Part shown: piece by piece, positions 1-11,034 of the stretch
Layout: the number at the start of each line of letters is the position of its first letter
Numbering within the stretch: position 1 is the stretch's first letter
Source: Adiantum capillus-veneris
Lineage: Eukaryota; Streptophyta; Polypodiopsida; Polypodiales; Pteridaceae
NCBI GenBank assembly: GCA_014529385.2
Contig: CM043949.1
Location: 108,559,977-108,623,976, forward strand
Reading direction: 5' to 3'
DNA length: 64,000 nucleotides
Position numbers and translations under genes: made by a program
Notes under the pieces: model-generated
Databases searched by the model: none
What the model was told of the DNA's origin: nothing
The model's input: only the letters and a program-made list of their open reading frames with translations

Positions 1-859
1 GTTTGGCATAATTCAAGCGACGATTGCCAATTAGAAAGAGGGAAGGACCTAAAAAAAGAAGAAAGGGCCAACAACCATCCTAACAACATAGAAATAGGAT
101 GCATTACCTACAATGGATTTTCATGAAGTGTGACTCAAGACATGGTGTCTCTAATACAAAAATGTGTCAAACAATACTCTCTTCTCCAATGGTATCCCAA
201 GAAAGAATTGATGGGAAATCTTTTGAAAGAGGCACCCAAACCTAGTTTTTAGAGTTTGAGAAAGCTTACATCAATCAAGAGGAAGTCGATTTAGACCTCA
301 GATAGTCAAGACGCTACATGACAACCTTCAACAATTATATACATTACACAACTATCCACCCTCCAATATTTGGAATGTAGACAAAACAAGTTTCCAAGGT
401 TCAAGGAACAAGGGCATGAAGTTATTAGCAAGAAAAGAAGCCAAGGTTGTCTATGGTATAACATGTGACTCCCACAAATGGATGACAGTATTGTGTTGTG
501 TCAATGCAGGTGGGAAAGCAATTACAAGGTACTATATTTTCAAAGACAGTTCAGATAGTGAGCAATTATATCCAAGATTATGAAGAGGGAGCTGCAATGG
601 TTGTTGAAAAGAAGGCATGGATGACACTGAGTTTCTTCAAGCATGGCTACAACACTACAAAAATGTCATCGAGAAAACAATAGATAAAGACAACAGACAT
701 ATTCTAATACTTGATGGCCATAAAAGTCATGTTTTGCTAGAAATGGTAGCTAAAGCTCATAACACAAGTATTGATATCATCACTTTATCAACCCAAAAAT
801 TACACAAGCTCCAACCCCTTGATGTATCCGTTTTCAAATCTCTTAAGGTTCAATTTTGA
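1..859 (+). pseudogene. pogo-like DDE_1 transposase fragment, copy 1
   Basis: Relic of a pogo/Tigger/Jerky-type DDE transposase, which cuts and rejoins DNA for a class II transposon. Frame-by-frame reading finds NVDKTSFQ (family form NxDET; here E is replaced by K) near 372-395, a WMTVLCCVNAGGKAI block near 480-525, then after a frame change LILDGHKSHVLLE near 705-745 and the family-typical LQPLDVSVFKSLK ending at 859. Stops and at least one frameshift near 580-620 break it, so it is not functional. It starts at or before the window edge, and the N-terminal HTH part is only visible in the inverted copy. Assignment to DDE_1 rests on the DGHxSH and LQPLDVSVF motifs. Confidence 0.8.
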
Positions 860-865
860 AAGGAA

Positions 866-1078
866 AGAGATATAGGGTAGAGGGGCTAGTTTAGAGACAC
901 TTGACTTGGGAGAGATCTGAGGAGCTTGAAAGTTTTGAAATTTTAGGATTTAGAGTGCTGATTTGCATCGCTATATGGGTAGGTCAAAAAATGGAGGTGA
1001 TATTGTCACATTTGAGTGAAGGTTGATGGGTTTGTTCAAGGGCTTTTGTGAATGTAATGTAACAAAATTGGGGGTGAG
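866..1078 (+). repeat. dispersed repeat, copy 1 (SINE-empty)
   Basis: This spacer between the inverted transposase copies matches, in reverse complement, 6150-6178 plus 6405-6550. Shared anchors include CACATTTGAGTGAAGGTTGA and TGAGAGGAGAGGCCA. In this copy the two anchors are close together; in the other copy about 220 bp of SINE separate them. Confidence 0.7.
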
Positions 1079-2159
1079 AGGAGAGGCCATGCTTTAGCAA
1101 CCACTTCTAGCAAAACATGACTCCCATGGCCATCAAATATTAGATGATGTTTGTTGTCTTTACCTCTTGTTTTCTCGATTTCATTTTTATAGTGTTGTAA
1201 CCATGCTTGAAAAAACTCCTTTGCCATTCATGCCTTCTTTTGAAGAGCCATTGTAGCTCCATTTTCACAATCTTGGACATAATTGCTCACTATTTGACTA
1301 CTTTGAAAACATAGAACCCTAGAATTTATTGCCCAACTGCATTGACACAACACAATATTGTCATCCATTCGAAGGTGTCGCATGTTATATCATAGATAGA
1401 CTTGGCTACTTTTCTTCCTAATACCTTCATGCCCTTGTCTCATGAACCTTGGAAATCCGTTTCATCTGCATTCCAAATATTAAAGGGTGGATAGTTGTGT
1501 AATGTATATAATTGTTGAAGGTTTTCATGTAGCGTCTTGACTATCTTGAGTCTAAATCAGCTTGCTCTTGACTGATCTAAGCTTTCTAAAACTCTAAAAA
1601 CTAGGTTTAGGTGTCTCTTTAGAAAGGCCTCCCACCAACTCTTTCCTAAGGCACCATTGGAGAAGAGATTATGCCTTGTTTGACACATTCTGTGACCTTA
1701 AGATTCACATCTATAACAAACACCGTGTCCTAAGTCACACTTCATGAAAATCCATTGTAGTAATGCAACCTCTTCTGGTGTTGTTAGGATGGTTGTTGGC
1801 CCTTTCTTCTTCTTTGGGTCCTTCCCTCTTCCCAATTGGCAATCACCGCTCCACTTATGCCAAACAAACTAGAGGTATTATTTATATAAGGATAGGCCAT
1901 CTTCTCTAGCTTGAAGATCTTTTTCTATATCATGCTCTATCCAAGCTAGTTGAGTGCATTTTTTTGGTGTCTTTGGTTTCCTTGGAGAACCTACTACTAG
2001 ATCGCATATTGTATGGTCTTCAGACAGAGGTTCAATTGGTGTGGCAGGTGAAGGCAGCTTGGGTTTTGGGAATGAAGGCTTGGCTTGCAGACGTAGTGGA
2101 GGCTTTCTTTGCCCATCATTCGCTCTAGCTACTTTTGTTGAGCTCATTCCCCAACACAT
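1036..2159 (-). pseudogene. pogo-like DDE_1 transposase fragment, copy 2 (inverted)
   Basis: Minus-strand copy of the same transposase. It contains the N-terminal part (2159 down to about 1700): a Pro/Lys-rich lead, then a psq-like helix-turn-helix region (FGISGAVIANWEEG frame) and a CENP-B-like stretch (EEVALLQWIFM in a second frame). The catalytic start is kept better than in copy 1 (NADETDFQ near 1480), as is DGHGSHVLLEVVAKA near 1130-1090, where homology to copy 1 stops. Multiple frameshifts and stops are present. The C-terminal half is missing here. Confidence 0.75.
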
Positions 2160-2239
2160 ACATGCTCTTCATAGGTTGGCTTCCTATAATGGGTTTGTGT
2201 ACCTTGTTGTTGGCCCTTTCACTTCGCTTAGGTGTTAAT

Positions 2240-3429
2240 TTTTCCATCTTCTTTCCCACAGTATTTCTACAAGCATGAACATCACAAAGTAAGTGAATGT
2301 GGCATGTTGTCCATTGTCATGGATTAAAGATCATTGTCGTATATAAGTTAGATTAGCTACTTACCTATGACAAGTACTTACTTTTGTATGTCTTTCAAGA
2401 GGTGAGCATACTCTTTCACTAAAAAAAAAGTTGGGGGGATGTGCTTTGCTATCTTCACACGATTGACTGGTCATTTTCCAAGTTGTGTGCTTGAAGTGGT
2501 TGAAGATGAATTCTTACAACTAGGAAATGTTCTTTTTGTGGCAGCTATGCAAAAGAAGGCGGGCGTGACGAGCACTCTATTGCAACAACCTACTCTACCA
2601 CCTTGTTTGTGTACCAAAAGCCTAGTGCATAAGAGCCCTTCTAGTTGTGGGTGTCTCTGTAAGAAGCATTTATACTCACAGGGGGCAGGAGATGCCATGA
2701 GTAGAGCGTAGCATTTTTATATTTTTTGATGTTTTTGGTGGAGTCTTTGCTTGCTTAAGGCTATGAAGGTTGAAGTCTATGGTTGCAATCTAAATGCAGA
2801 TGGAAGAAGGTAGAGGAAAATGATTTTTTGGCTTCTTACTCTAGTTTTATGTGTTGCCTTAATGTAGAGTTATTTAAGCAAAGAGTATCTTATCTGTCCA
2901 TGCTAGCATTGAATTTGATGCATCCATTTGTATCCAAATATATTTGAATAAGTGGATTTGAATGGTGAAGTCTGTGACTTCCTCTGTGACATGTTGTTAT
3001 TTTGTATGCTTGAGGATTTAAGATCTTACTTATTGCATGTGCCTCCTTACTATAGGCAACTTCCATGTGCCTCCTTACTGTAGGCAACTTCCATGATTAT
3101 TGAGAGTGTTTTGTGTGCTATGATAAGCACATGTAGATCTTAAAGGAGAGAGGATCAATGTTATTGAAGGAGCAGTCTAGGCGTCTTGTGTGTCACTTCA
3201 AAAACCTCTCAAAAGCTTTTGGGGCACCAAACACGCGTACCATGGATGCTAGCTAGGAGACAAGACGTCCATTTTTTAATCTCCACATTAACAAATTTGT
3301 ATATTGCTAATGAGTTTTTTAATTTTTACAAGGGAATTTTTGTCTACTAAAAGTATCTCATTCCTAGACCCCTGCTACTTTCTGGCTCCTCTACCTTATG
3401 GCAACAAAAAACAATTTCAAGGCAAGCTA
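2240..3429. other. no recognisable gene
   Basis: AT-rich sequence with only short non-conserved ORFs. The one clear structure is a 28-bp tandem duplication at 3036-3091 (annotated separately). It may be the decayed middle of the transposase locus, because a C-terminal transposase piece follows at 3430. Confidence 0.5.
3036..3091. repeat. 28-bp tandem duplication
   Basis: Two consecutive units starting CATGTGCCTCCTTACT at 3036 and 3064, differing by one base. Confidence 0.85.
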
Positions 3430-4357
3430 GCAAATTTGAGCTAGCTTCAATTGCAGAAAAGGCTATCTGCTCCTCTCTCACTAAGGCAAACATCGAGGCG
3501 GTATTTCAAGCAATAGGAATATGGAAAATTCCGCAACAAGAATATGGACACTCAATCCAACAATAGTGAAATTTGAGGGAATGCCATGCAATTACATCCA
3601 CATTGTGGAAGAGACATCTACGTTTGATGAAGATATTTCCCAAGGGCCAATAACACCAATGGATACAGCCATAGAAGATGAGGCAATTCTAGCTCTAAAT
3701 AGTATCGAAACTCAACACAATGTAGCAATTAGTGGGATGAGCTTCACAAATCTGATGGAAGCAGATGAAATTTTAGATTATGTGGGCATCCTAGGTGGAC
3801 CTAATGAAATATTACTAGAACCTCATGTGTTCTACATGAATAAAGTGAAGTTAGATGTCAACAAAGTCCTACATAATTGTCATTACATCCACTAACTCAA
3901 AGGCAACTTTTTATTCAACACCAAGGAAGGAATTCTTCAGCTGAGATGCAATCCCAAGGTCTGCACCAAACAAGTGAGTTCAAATAAAAATATCCCTCCC
4001 ATTTCAAACAATAAAGAGAGAATACTACGAGAGCAATCGGATCATTTATCTTTTTCGAGTTCCAATGTCAGAAGTATGTGTGAGGCAAGCCAACAATGAA
4101 GCTTTTGTTGATTACATGAATAGTTGATACTTGCATCCACTCAATATATTAAAAGTATGAAATTACAGAATGCTAAGAAAGAAGAGGTTGGCAATAAGAA
4201 AAGGAGGATAAGCGATTACAGGGGGAAAAAAAGGAAGCAACAAGCCTTAGCAAAGAAGGAGGTAGCACAACAATGGAGAGCTCCAGTCAAGCGAATCTTT
4301 CTAAGAAGAATTGGGAGGCACAACAACACCTTTCTAAGGTCAGGTTGCGCTCAATAA
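3430..4357 (+). pseudogene. C-terminal part of a pogo-like transposase
   Basis: Bases 3430-3560 read SLTKANIEAVFQAIGIW and then, one frame over, RIWTLNPTIV. This matches the family block in which pogo/Jerky transposases read S-x-N-I-x-x-x-F-x-x-T-G-I-W/Y-P-L/F-N-P. A 124-codon open stretch (3521-3895) continues in the variable acidic region. A Lys/Arg-rich tail follows at 4124-4357 after frame breaks (LASTQYIKSM, then KKEEVGNKKRR), which resembles the basic end of these proteins. It could be the missing end of copy 1, separated from it by about 2.6 kb of inserted and rearranged sequence. Confidence 0.6.
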
Positions 4358-4817
4358 TTTGGGAGCAAGGGTCCATACTTGAAGCCATTGCACATTGACC
4401 AACCTTTCTATGCCTTGGCCTGGAAGCAGAGGATGAAGAAGCTTAAAGAAAGAGGCAAATCCTTCAAGTAAACAATTTGTCTAGTCCCACCTTATAAACA
4501 AGTTTTTTTTTTCAATTTCACTTCTTTATGCCCTCATATATTATGATCACTTCATATAGCTATAAAATTAAATAAATTTATATCACTCCAAAATCAGGTC
4601 GGCATGTTTCTATCCTATATGGCAAAATTTTTGCTTTAACATGATTTTGTAACTACCCAAGCCATGATGTATTGCCTCAAATATAAACTCTCTCTTTCGA
4701 GCAATAACTTTGCAAGAATCAATCTGGTCTTTGGTTCACCTTTTGTTTTACCTAGTTACTTGTCAAAAGCAACATGCAGTACTTATATGGAATCAACCTT
4801 CTTTTTAAATTGTTTTG

Positions 4818-5115
4818 AGATTTTTAAAAAGATTTCAAATGCTAAAAAGCAGCGAATTGAAAGATTGAAGAAGGTAACAAGTAGATTATTGAGTGAAATT
4901 AAAAAGATTTTTAAAACTGTTCTTAGATTTTTAAAAAGATTTCAAATGCTAAAAAGCAGTGAATTCAAAGATTGAAGAAGGTAAAGTAGATTATTGAGTG
5001 AAATTAAAAAGATTTTTAAAACTGTTCTGAGATTTTTAAAAAGATTTCAAATGCTTAAAAGCAGTGAATTCAAAGATTGAAGAAGGTAACAACTAGATTA
5101 TTGAGTGAAATTAAG
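4818..5115. repeat. tandem repeat, about 3 x 105-107 bp
   Basis: Units begin with AGATTTTTAAAAAGATTTCA at 4818, 4925 and 5030. Each holds GCTAAAAAGCAG-like and GATTATTGAGTGAAATTAA blocks. The last unit is truncated at about 5115. The 103-codon ORF through it is a by-product of the repeat. Confidence 0.9.
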
Positions 5116-5435
5116 AGTCCTCACCTTGCCCACCACTCCTTACACCTATATTGTAGACCTACCCTTCACTACCTGGTAGTGTATTCCAATGCACAATGTA
5201 TGTGAATGCTCATACTCTGCAAGTAGAGGATTTCTAAGGAATGAAGAAAGGAGGTGGGAAAGAGTATCTTTGGGAGGCCATGATCTCCACTGCAGGCAAG
5301 CCAAGCTTGCTGCGAGTTCTAAGCAAGGCTTCACAGAAGGGTGCACATTCAGCTTCTACTCATCCACTCAAGCAGCCTTGGGCCATTGGAAATGCAATCA
5401 AGGCTTAGCAGTATACCAGAACCTAATCAATCGTG

Positions 5436-5474
<39 letters not shown>

Positions 5475-6179
5475 GTTTGCTACACATGTCTTTGAGCAAA
5501 AAGGAAGGCCTTGCTTTTGATCGAGAATTCAGCTATGCCACCACCCATAGAGCTCATAGACGTGCTTGAGAGCAAGCGAGCGTATGAAAAGTAGGCAGCC
5601 ATGGTAGCAAGGTAGGCCGTATCGAAAGCAAACATATATGGCAAGGTCAGTAGAGTGTGCCTAATGAGAGTGACTAGGTGTGTATCCTCGTTTATAAATG
5701 ACACGGGGTCTAAGGCAAGAAATCTACGGCAACGTGTGTGATCGACAGAGCCAGGGGGGCTTTGGGCCGTCGGATCCATGCAGCAAGGGGGGCAGGTTTT
5801 TATAGTTGCGGAGTCATTTCCCTTACACAGGCGCGTGATAGTTGGGATGGATAAGGCGTGAGAGTCCGAGGGGGGATGTCCATGGCTCGAGTCACAACCA
5901 AGACAGTGGGGAGCCTTATCTTTTTGTCCCTTGGAGATGGGATCAATAGTGGATTAAATTTCCACCGTAGATCCCTTGACTCCACGCCGTGCATTTTATC
6001 GATGAGGGGTGTGTATGAGAGCTATGGATGTGTCCCATACAAATTCAGACTATGCCTCTTAAGAATTAGCAGTGGGTTGGTACTAGTAACTGACCACCCA
6101 CTCTCACGATTGTTACCACAACAAAAATGCATCCAGGAGTGGCACGTGCAGGTGGTTGGTTGGCCTCTCCTCTCAACCA
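5116..6179. other. no recognisable gene; TG microsatellite inside
   Basis: Overlapping short ORFs on both strands (for example 5189-5569 and 5858-6364) show no motif I recognise and overlap each other. A (TG)n tract lies at 5437-5473. Confidence 0.5.
5437..5473. repeat. (TG)n microsatellite
   Basis: About 18 TG units. Confidence 0.98.
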
Positions 6180-6404
6180 CCTTTTCTTTTTATAATTACC
6201 TACAACTCACACACCCAACCCCAGTAGGTGGAGGTATCCCAACTCTTAAGGTGAGACTTTCCTGCAGGGTAAGGATGGCCAACCCATCATATGGACTAGG
6301 GGAACAGCCCCTAGGAGCTACATGTCATACTAGCTGTCAAGGGAGTTTGAACCCAAGACCTTAGATACAAGGGGCTCTTGCTCTACCAACTCAGCTAGCA
6401 CCCG
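6180..6404 (-). mobile_element. tRNA-derived SINE
   Basis: Read on the minus strand, the head has a Pol III A box TAGCTGAGTTGG (6387-6398) and, 34 bp on, a B box GGTTCAAACTC (6343-6353), set in a tRNA-like context. The tail side, near 6180-6200, is A-rich on the minus strand (ATTATAAAAAGAAAAGG). The insertion is supported by a related empty site at about 1055-1078, where the two flanking blocks are adjacent. Exact ends and target duplication are uncertain by a few bases. Confidence 0.75.
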
Positions 6405-6550
6405 TTGACTACATTCACAAAAGCTCTTAAACAAACCCATCAACCTTCACTCAAATGTGACAATGTCACCTCCACTTGTTGAGCTACCCATAGCGATCTA
6501 GCACTCAGATCCCTCCAAAGTTAGGTGTTTGTATACTGGCCACTCTACCC
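6405..6550 (-). repeat. dispersed repeat, copy 2 (SINE-filled)
   Basis: Reverse-complement relative of 866-1060; the homology resumes at 6150-6178 on the other side of the SINE. Confidence 0.7.
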
Positions 6551-6839
6551 TACTAGAATTCCCGCTCGCTCAAACCTTGAAGAAATTTATTAGGGCCTCT
6601 CTCCAATTATAGAATTCAACACAAGTGGCCTTCAATTAAGCACGCGTTCATGTTCATGTGTTGCATATGTTTGTCAACATTGCCATGTGGACAACTGCGA
6701 TAGCAACATTCCAAAAACACTTTTAAGAAATCAAGATACAAAGACCAGAATAGGTTGATGGTCGAGGTGCCACAACATTATATCACATGGGGTATTTAAT
6801 GAAGCTTGAGAGATGGGATCAATGATGGGCAAGGATTTG

Positions 6840-6962
6840 CATGGATCTCGAGAGGGATGGACAGCCCACAAAATGTCGTCACCATTGACTTCCTCATTCC
6901 CTAGCTAGGTCTCAAACCTACGACCTCCACATTAGCAGACTGGTATGCTAACCACATTTGCG
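6840..6962 (-). mobile_element. second tRNA-derived SINE candidate
   Basis: On the minus strand a tRNA-like stretch shows an A-box-like CGCAAATGTGGT (6951-6962) and a B box GGTTTGAGACC (6909-6919), 31 bp apart, with GGTTAGCATACC between them as in a tRNA D-stem/anticodon region. No poly(A) or target duplication was found, so the 3' end is arbitrary. It may be a different SINE family from the one at 6.2 kb. Confidence 0.45.
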
Positions 6963-8992
6963 TGGGTTTGGTTGTCCAACACTCCACTTCGTAGCATCAT
7001 AAAGTGAACATGCACATACAAGTGCCATCCAATGGATGCCCATTGTCATGAAAATCGTGCCTATGTTTACCACAGTCGATCCCACCTCTCGGAATCATTC
7101 AAGACCCCATGTGATATAGTGTTGAGAGTCATGGTGGGTGAAAACATAGGCATGAGGAGGCTTCTCAAGAGAAGAGAGTTGCTTGAAGGGTACAATCCCT
7201 GTTACAATTGTCTACACGGGACACGAGAAGGTGTAAGAGCCCCGTCACGCCTAGTGCTTAAAGGGGCCACAAAAACTCTATGGACTGGTCTTACCAAGTG
7301 CATATCTATAGCAGGTACAAGGGCAAGACTAAAGCTGTGGAATTGTTGCAAAAGATGGATTTAGGACGGATTTTTATAGCACAACCTTCATGCAACAACT
7401 TATTGGAGGTCACTACCATGCAAAAATAGGATTAAAAAAGGAACATGTGTTTATGATGGTGTTAAAAGTTTGTTTTGTAACCTGCAGCCGGTACTCTTGC
7501 AAATTTCATTGGGAGGTATGATTGTAGGAGAGTGACTATGGCATGAGAGAAGACAAAGCCTTTGAATCCCTTCAACCACCGAGTGGCACAGGGCTCTTAG
7601 ATCATAGTCTAAAGAGCAAGGTACCCCCCACATGGAGGGAGGTAATCATAAAACAAAGTGTGAAGTGATGGATGTGACGTGATTGGTCTAATGCACACAC
7701 GCAGAGGATGGGGGGTAAAAATATAGTTTTGTAACTGCACCTCAAAGAGATGGAGTTACCCCCCTCCCGTGTGGGGGTACCCTTGGGAGGCAACACAATC
7801 ACAAACAAGCCATAAAAGAAGGGAATGCACCCTTGACTTGCTCAAAATGCGTTATGGTTGTGGCTAATTCAAAAATGTCGTTCCAGCACTTTGGCATTTC
7901 CATTTGCATTTCAAACAAGGGACACGTTTTGACACAATTATGAGATGCTTCTCGTAGTCGGAACAACAAAGTGTTTTTAAAGCACTTTGTAGGTAATGTT
8001 CATGTCTTTTAGGGCATTTTTGGGAGACTTGTGTCCCTTGAAACCTAGCTTCTCATTAGAGTCTCCACCTTTTCAATCTTTTGTAGGCTACTAACATATC
8101 GTCGTCCCCTCCTTCGTTCTCATCCCCATTCCGCATTGCATGAGAGCATATATTGAGAGCAGAGTTGACAAAAATTGAGATCAATTTCTTGTGTTTCCAC
8201 ATGAGAATTATATTCAACACCATGGATCTATCCTTTCCACATTGCTTGTGCGTGCTCTTGAACAAGCATTTGTGGCTAACAACAAAAGAAGAATAACATT
8301 GTTGTGATTGGGCAACATAGGGTGTCCTCACACCCCTTAGAGATTGAGGCATGAAAAGCAACATGCATCCACAGAGAGGCCATATATGCATGCACACTAT
8401 GTAGAAAGGAGGTGGAGATTGAGGTTCATTTTGCATGTTGATGTGCTTGCTATGGTGATACAAGCCATCCTCTATTATTTAGTAGGAAAAAGTTCTCTCT
8501 ATGACTCCCTCATTTCTCATGCTTGAGATGTATCAACATCAAGAGAGCACGCTACAAACAAGGAGAGGGAGTGACCAGGGTCACAAATATCCTTTGACTA
8601 ACATTGTGGAAATCTCATTGAAGTGTGATAGCACCACAACTTGATAGTAAAGATTAGAGCATGTCTCTATGAATGAGAGCTCTTGATTGCTAATCATCAC
8701 ATAGACATAGGAGAACTATCCAAAACATAGATCTCGACAGTAACAATACCTATGGGAGAAGAGGTAAAGGACAACTGACTCTACAAGATCATGCAAGTCT
8801 CTCCTATGTGGAAAACGCACCCACCCTTTTTTGTAAGATGGAGATGAGTAGGGTGTATTTTCACTATATGCATTTAAGAACTATCAAGATTAGACCTCTA
8901 CCCACATTACTCCTATGGTCCTTTATAGGTTTGTATATACACAACCACAACCATATGATAGTGGACATTTTGTGTTGTATCTTATGACACGA
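6963..8992. other. no recognisable gene
   Basis: No protein motif, LTR or RNA gene is visible on either strand. The 135-codon minus-strand ORF at 8056-8463 shows no family signature. Confidence 0.5.
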
Positions 8993-9927
8993 CGTTGGGT
9001 GCATTTCTAACACCTCATTTTTTGTAAAGTTGTACGTACGGACATGACACCCGATGTCAAAAGTGTGTGTGGGCTTTCTTTTTGTGGGGTTTTTAGCTTG
9101 CTTTAGCAAGCACATGTACATGCACTGCAAGTTGCTAGTTTAGTGACTGTAATTGCCCATGAGTGAGTTTTTTGAAGGAGACTTGCATATAACTAAAACT
9201 CATGTACAAACTAAAAAAAGTTCAGCCAAAGTTCAGAATTTGGCAGGTTTGAGCTCTTTCTGGCTTTTTGATGCCTTTGGATACACTTTTTTTGCCCTCG
9301 AGTAGCTCTCTCTACACCTAGTCATCCTGCTATACAGCGTCCTGTTATCTCGAGTAGCACTTTTTTTGCCCTCGAGTAGCTCTCTCTACACCTAGTCATC
9401 CTGCTATACAACGTCCTGTTCACGTTGATTTTGCACATATTTGTGTGTGGGTTCGATTTGAAGGATTTCAGCACTTTTGCTGTAGAGTTTGCAGAGATTT
9501 TTGAAGTTTTAAATCATGTCATTTAGAGTTGGGGTTTTGGAGTGATGGTATGTTCTCTGCAGCCTACAGTGTATGGCAGCTTTGAGGCAAAACTATGTAG
9601 GTTGAGTTGTGGAAACCCATAGGTCTTGTGGGTGATGTATGCTTTGAAGAGGGGCTTTTAAAGTGGTTTTTTATTAAGGGGAAAGCTTTGTTTTCAAGAG
9701 CATTGGTAGGTGACGTCCGTAATTCCGTGCCTAAACAGGTTTCTTCCTTCTTTGTGACATAGTCTCTTGGGTGGGCGACGGCCAGTAAAGTCCCAAGGGG
9801 ACTACTCTTTTTGGATTCGTGGTGTTTCAAACGGGTTTCCAAAATCTTTTGGTGTTCTTGTAGTGCTCTTTCAACGCTCTTAGATGACATCACTATAGAG
9901 GTGTTCCAATTTGCTTGTTTTCCAACA
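8993..9927 (+). repeat. 5' LTR of element E
   Basis: Aligns over its length with 15372-16236. It is longer mainly because of a 74-bp tandem duplication at 9284-9431 that the 3' LTR lacks. Confidence 0.85.
9284..9431. repeat. 74-bp tandem duplication in the 5' LTR of E
   Basis: Units start with CACTTTTTTTGCCCTCGAGT at 9284 and 9358. The matching place in the 3' LTR (about 15675-15735) has a single unit, so the duplication arose after insertion. Confidence 0.9.
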
Positions 9928-9933
9928 GTGTTT

Positions 9934-9951
9934 TGGTGCCCGCCACCGAGG
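9934..9951 (+). promoter_or_regulatory. primer-binding site of element E
   Basis: TGGTGCCCGCCACCGAGG lies just inside the 5' LTR. It has the expected TGG start, matching the CCA end of a tRNA, but differs from the Met-tRNA site used by A, C and D here. The tRNA is not identified. Confidence 0.55.
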
Positions 9952-9990
9952 AATCGCTTCAACTTACCTTCAGTTTACAGATTTTGGAAG

Positions 9991-11034
9991 ACATGGAGTT
10001 TAATTTTTTGGAGTTTAGTGGGAAATCAAATAAAAGTTCTAAAGGTTTCATTGAGAGAATGGAGTTTGCTTGCCTTCTTGCTGACAAGCAAGACCCAGCA
10101 TTGGTGCTACGAATCTTCTACTTCTATTTGAAGGGAGATGGTAGGGAATGGTTGGAAGGCTACGAATAGGAGCTACAATCATCCCAACCTCCTCAAGTTA
10201 TGACTTATGAAATGGTAAGGCGTGCTTTTCTTACACACTTTCAACAGGTGGAAGACCCACAAAAGGTATGGCAATCTATTCAAGGCTTGGTAAAGAGAAA
10301 AGGCCAGACCATAGAAGACTTTGTGAAGGCATTCAATGTGTTATGGACAAAGTGGTGTACATATTTGGGGACTGAAATTCCTCCATCAGAAGAAGGATAG
10401 GTTTCTTTCAAGTATGAGGAGTAACCTACGCTTGAAGGTAGAGCTTAAGCAGCCAAGCACCTTTGAGGAGGCAGTTGAAATTGCAAAGAATAAAGAGTGG
10501 AAAGCACGACGTCTTCATCAACTTAAAATCAATGTCGAACCAAAGGTTGAAGTGAAAGCGGTAGAGCAACCAAGGGTCCTCATCAGGGAGCCAGGTTATG
10601 ATCAACAAGCTTCTCTTGATGTGAATTCTTTTCGCAAGGAGATGCAAGAGGTTGTAGGTCTTATGAATAATCTTAGTGTGCATATGATGGGAGGTGGAAG
10701 AGGTCAACGCTATGGATATGGACGTGGGTATGGAAGCAATGAGGGGTTTACAGGTGGTAGGTCTTATGAATAATCTTAGTGTGCATATGATGGGAGGTGG
10801 AAGAGGTCAACGCTATGGATATGGACGTGGGTATGGAAGCAATGAGGGGTTTACAGGTGGTAGAGGAAGAGTCATGGTTGGAAGAGGGGATATGTTTCAA
10901 TGTTACAATTGTGGTGAATGGGGTCATAAAAGCCCTCAATTTGACAAGCCAAAGAGAATGTATGGTGACATGTTTCCTCTTCCTCCACAAATTCCTTCTC
11001 GAGGAAGCAGGGCTAAGCAGTTTGACAACTGAAG
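9991..11034 (+). pseudogene. Gag of element E
   Basis: Retrotransposon Gag capsid and nucleocapsid, which package the RNA. The reading passes through several frames: FLEFSGKSNK near 10,010, YFYLKGDGREWLEGYE ending in a stop at 10,167, then MVRRAFLTHFQ and QTIEDFVKAFNVLW to 10,400. A Gly/Arg-rich region follows, then a zinc knuckle CYNCGEWGH (10,900-10,930) whose fourth ligand is F instead of C. A 103-bp tandem duplication (10,654-10,859) shifts the frame just before the knuckle. Confidence 0.75.
10654..10859. repeat. 103-bp tandem duplication in E Gag
   Basis: Units start with GTAGGTCTTATGAATAATCT at 10,654 and 10,757. Because 103 is not a multiple of 3, it breaks the reading frame, and the same peptide (VGLMNNLSVHMMGGGRGQRY) is read twice. 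Confidence 0.95.

Larger units (their letters stand above)
1..1866. repeat. long imperfect inverted repeat made by the two transposase copies
   Basis: Bases 1-~760 and the reverse complement of ~1090-1866 align throughout; for example the start GTTTGGCATAA is mirrored at 1856-1866. The arms are about 780 bp, diverged, with a roughly 330-bp spacer. The left arm may continue beyond the window. Confidence 0.85.

Noticed and set aside
6343..6404. Possible functional tRNA gene on the minus strand
   Set aside because: A and B boxes fit, but stems do not close into a convincing cloverleaf and a SINE body follows.
8056..8463. 135-codon minus ORF
   Set aside because: No motif, no relatives in the window, low-complexity surroundings.
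9564..9962. 132-codon minus-strand ORF in the 5' LTR of E, with a relative at 16,002-16,247
   Set aside because: It lies wholly in LTR sequence, is truncated in the second copy and has no domain; similarity only reflects LTR duplication.
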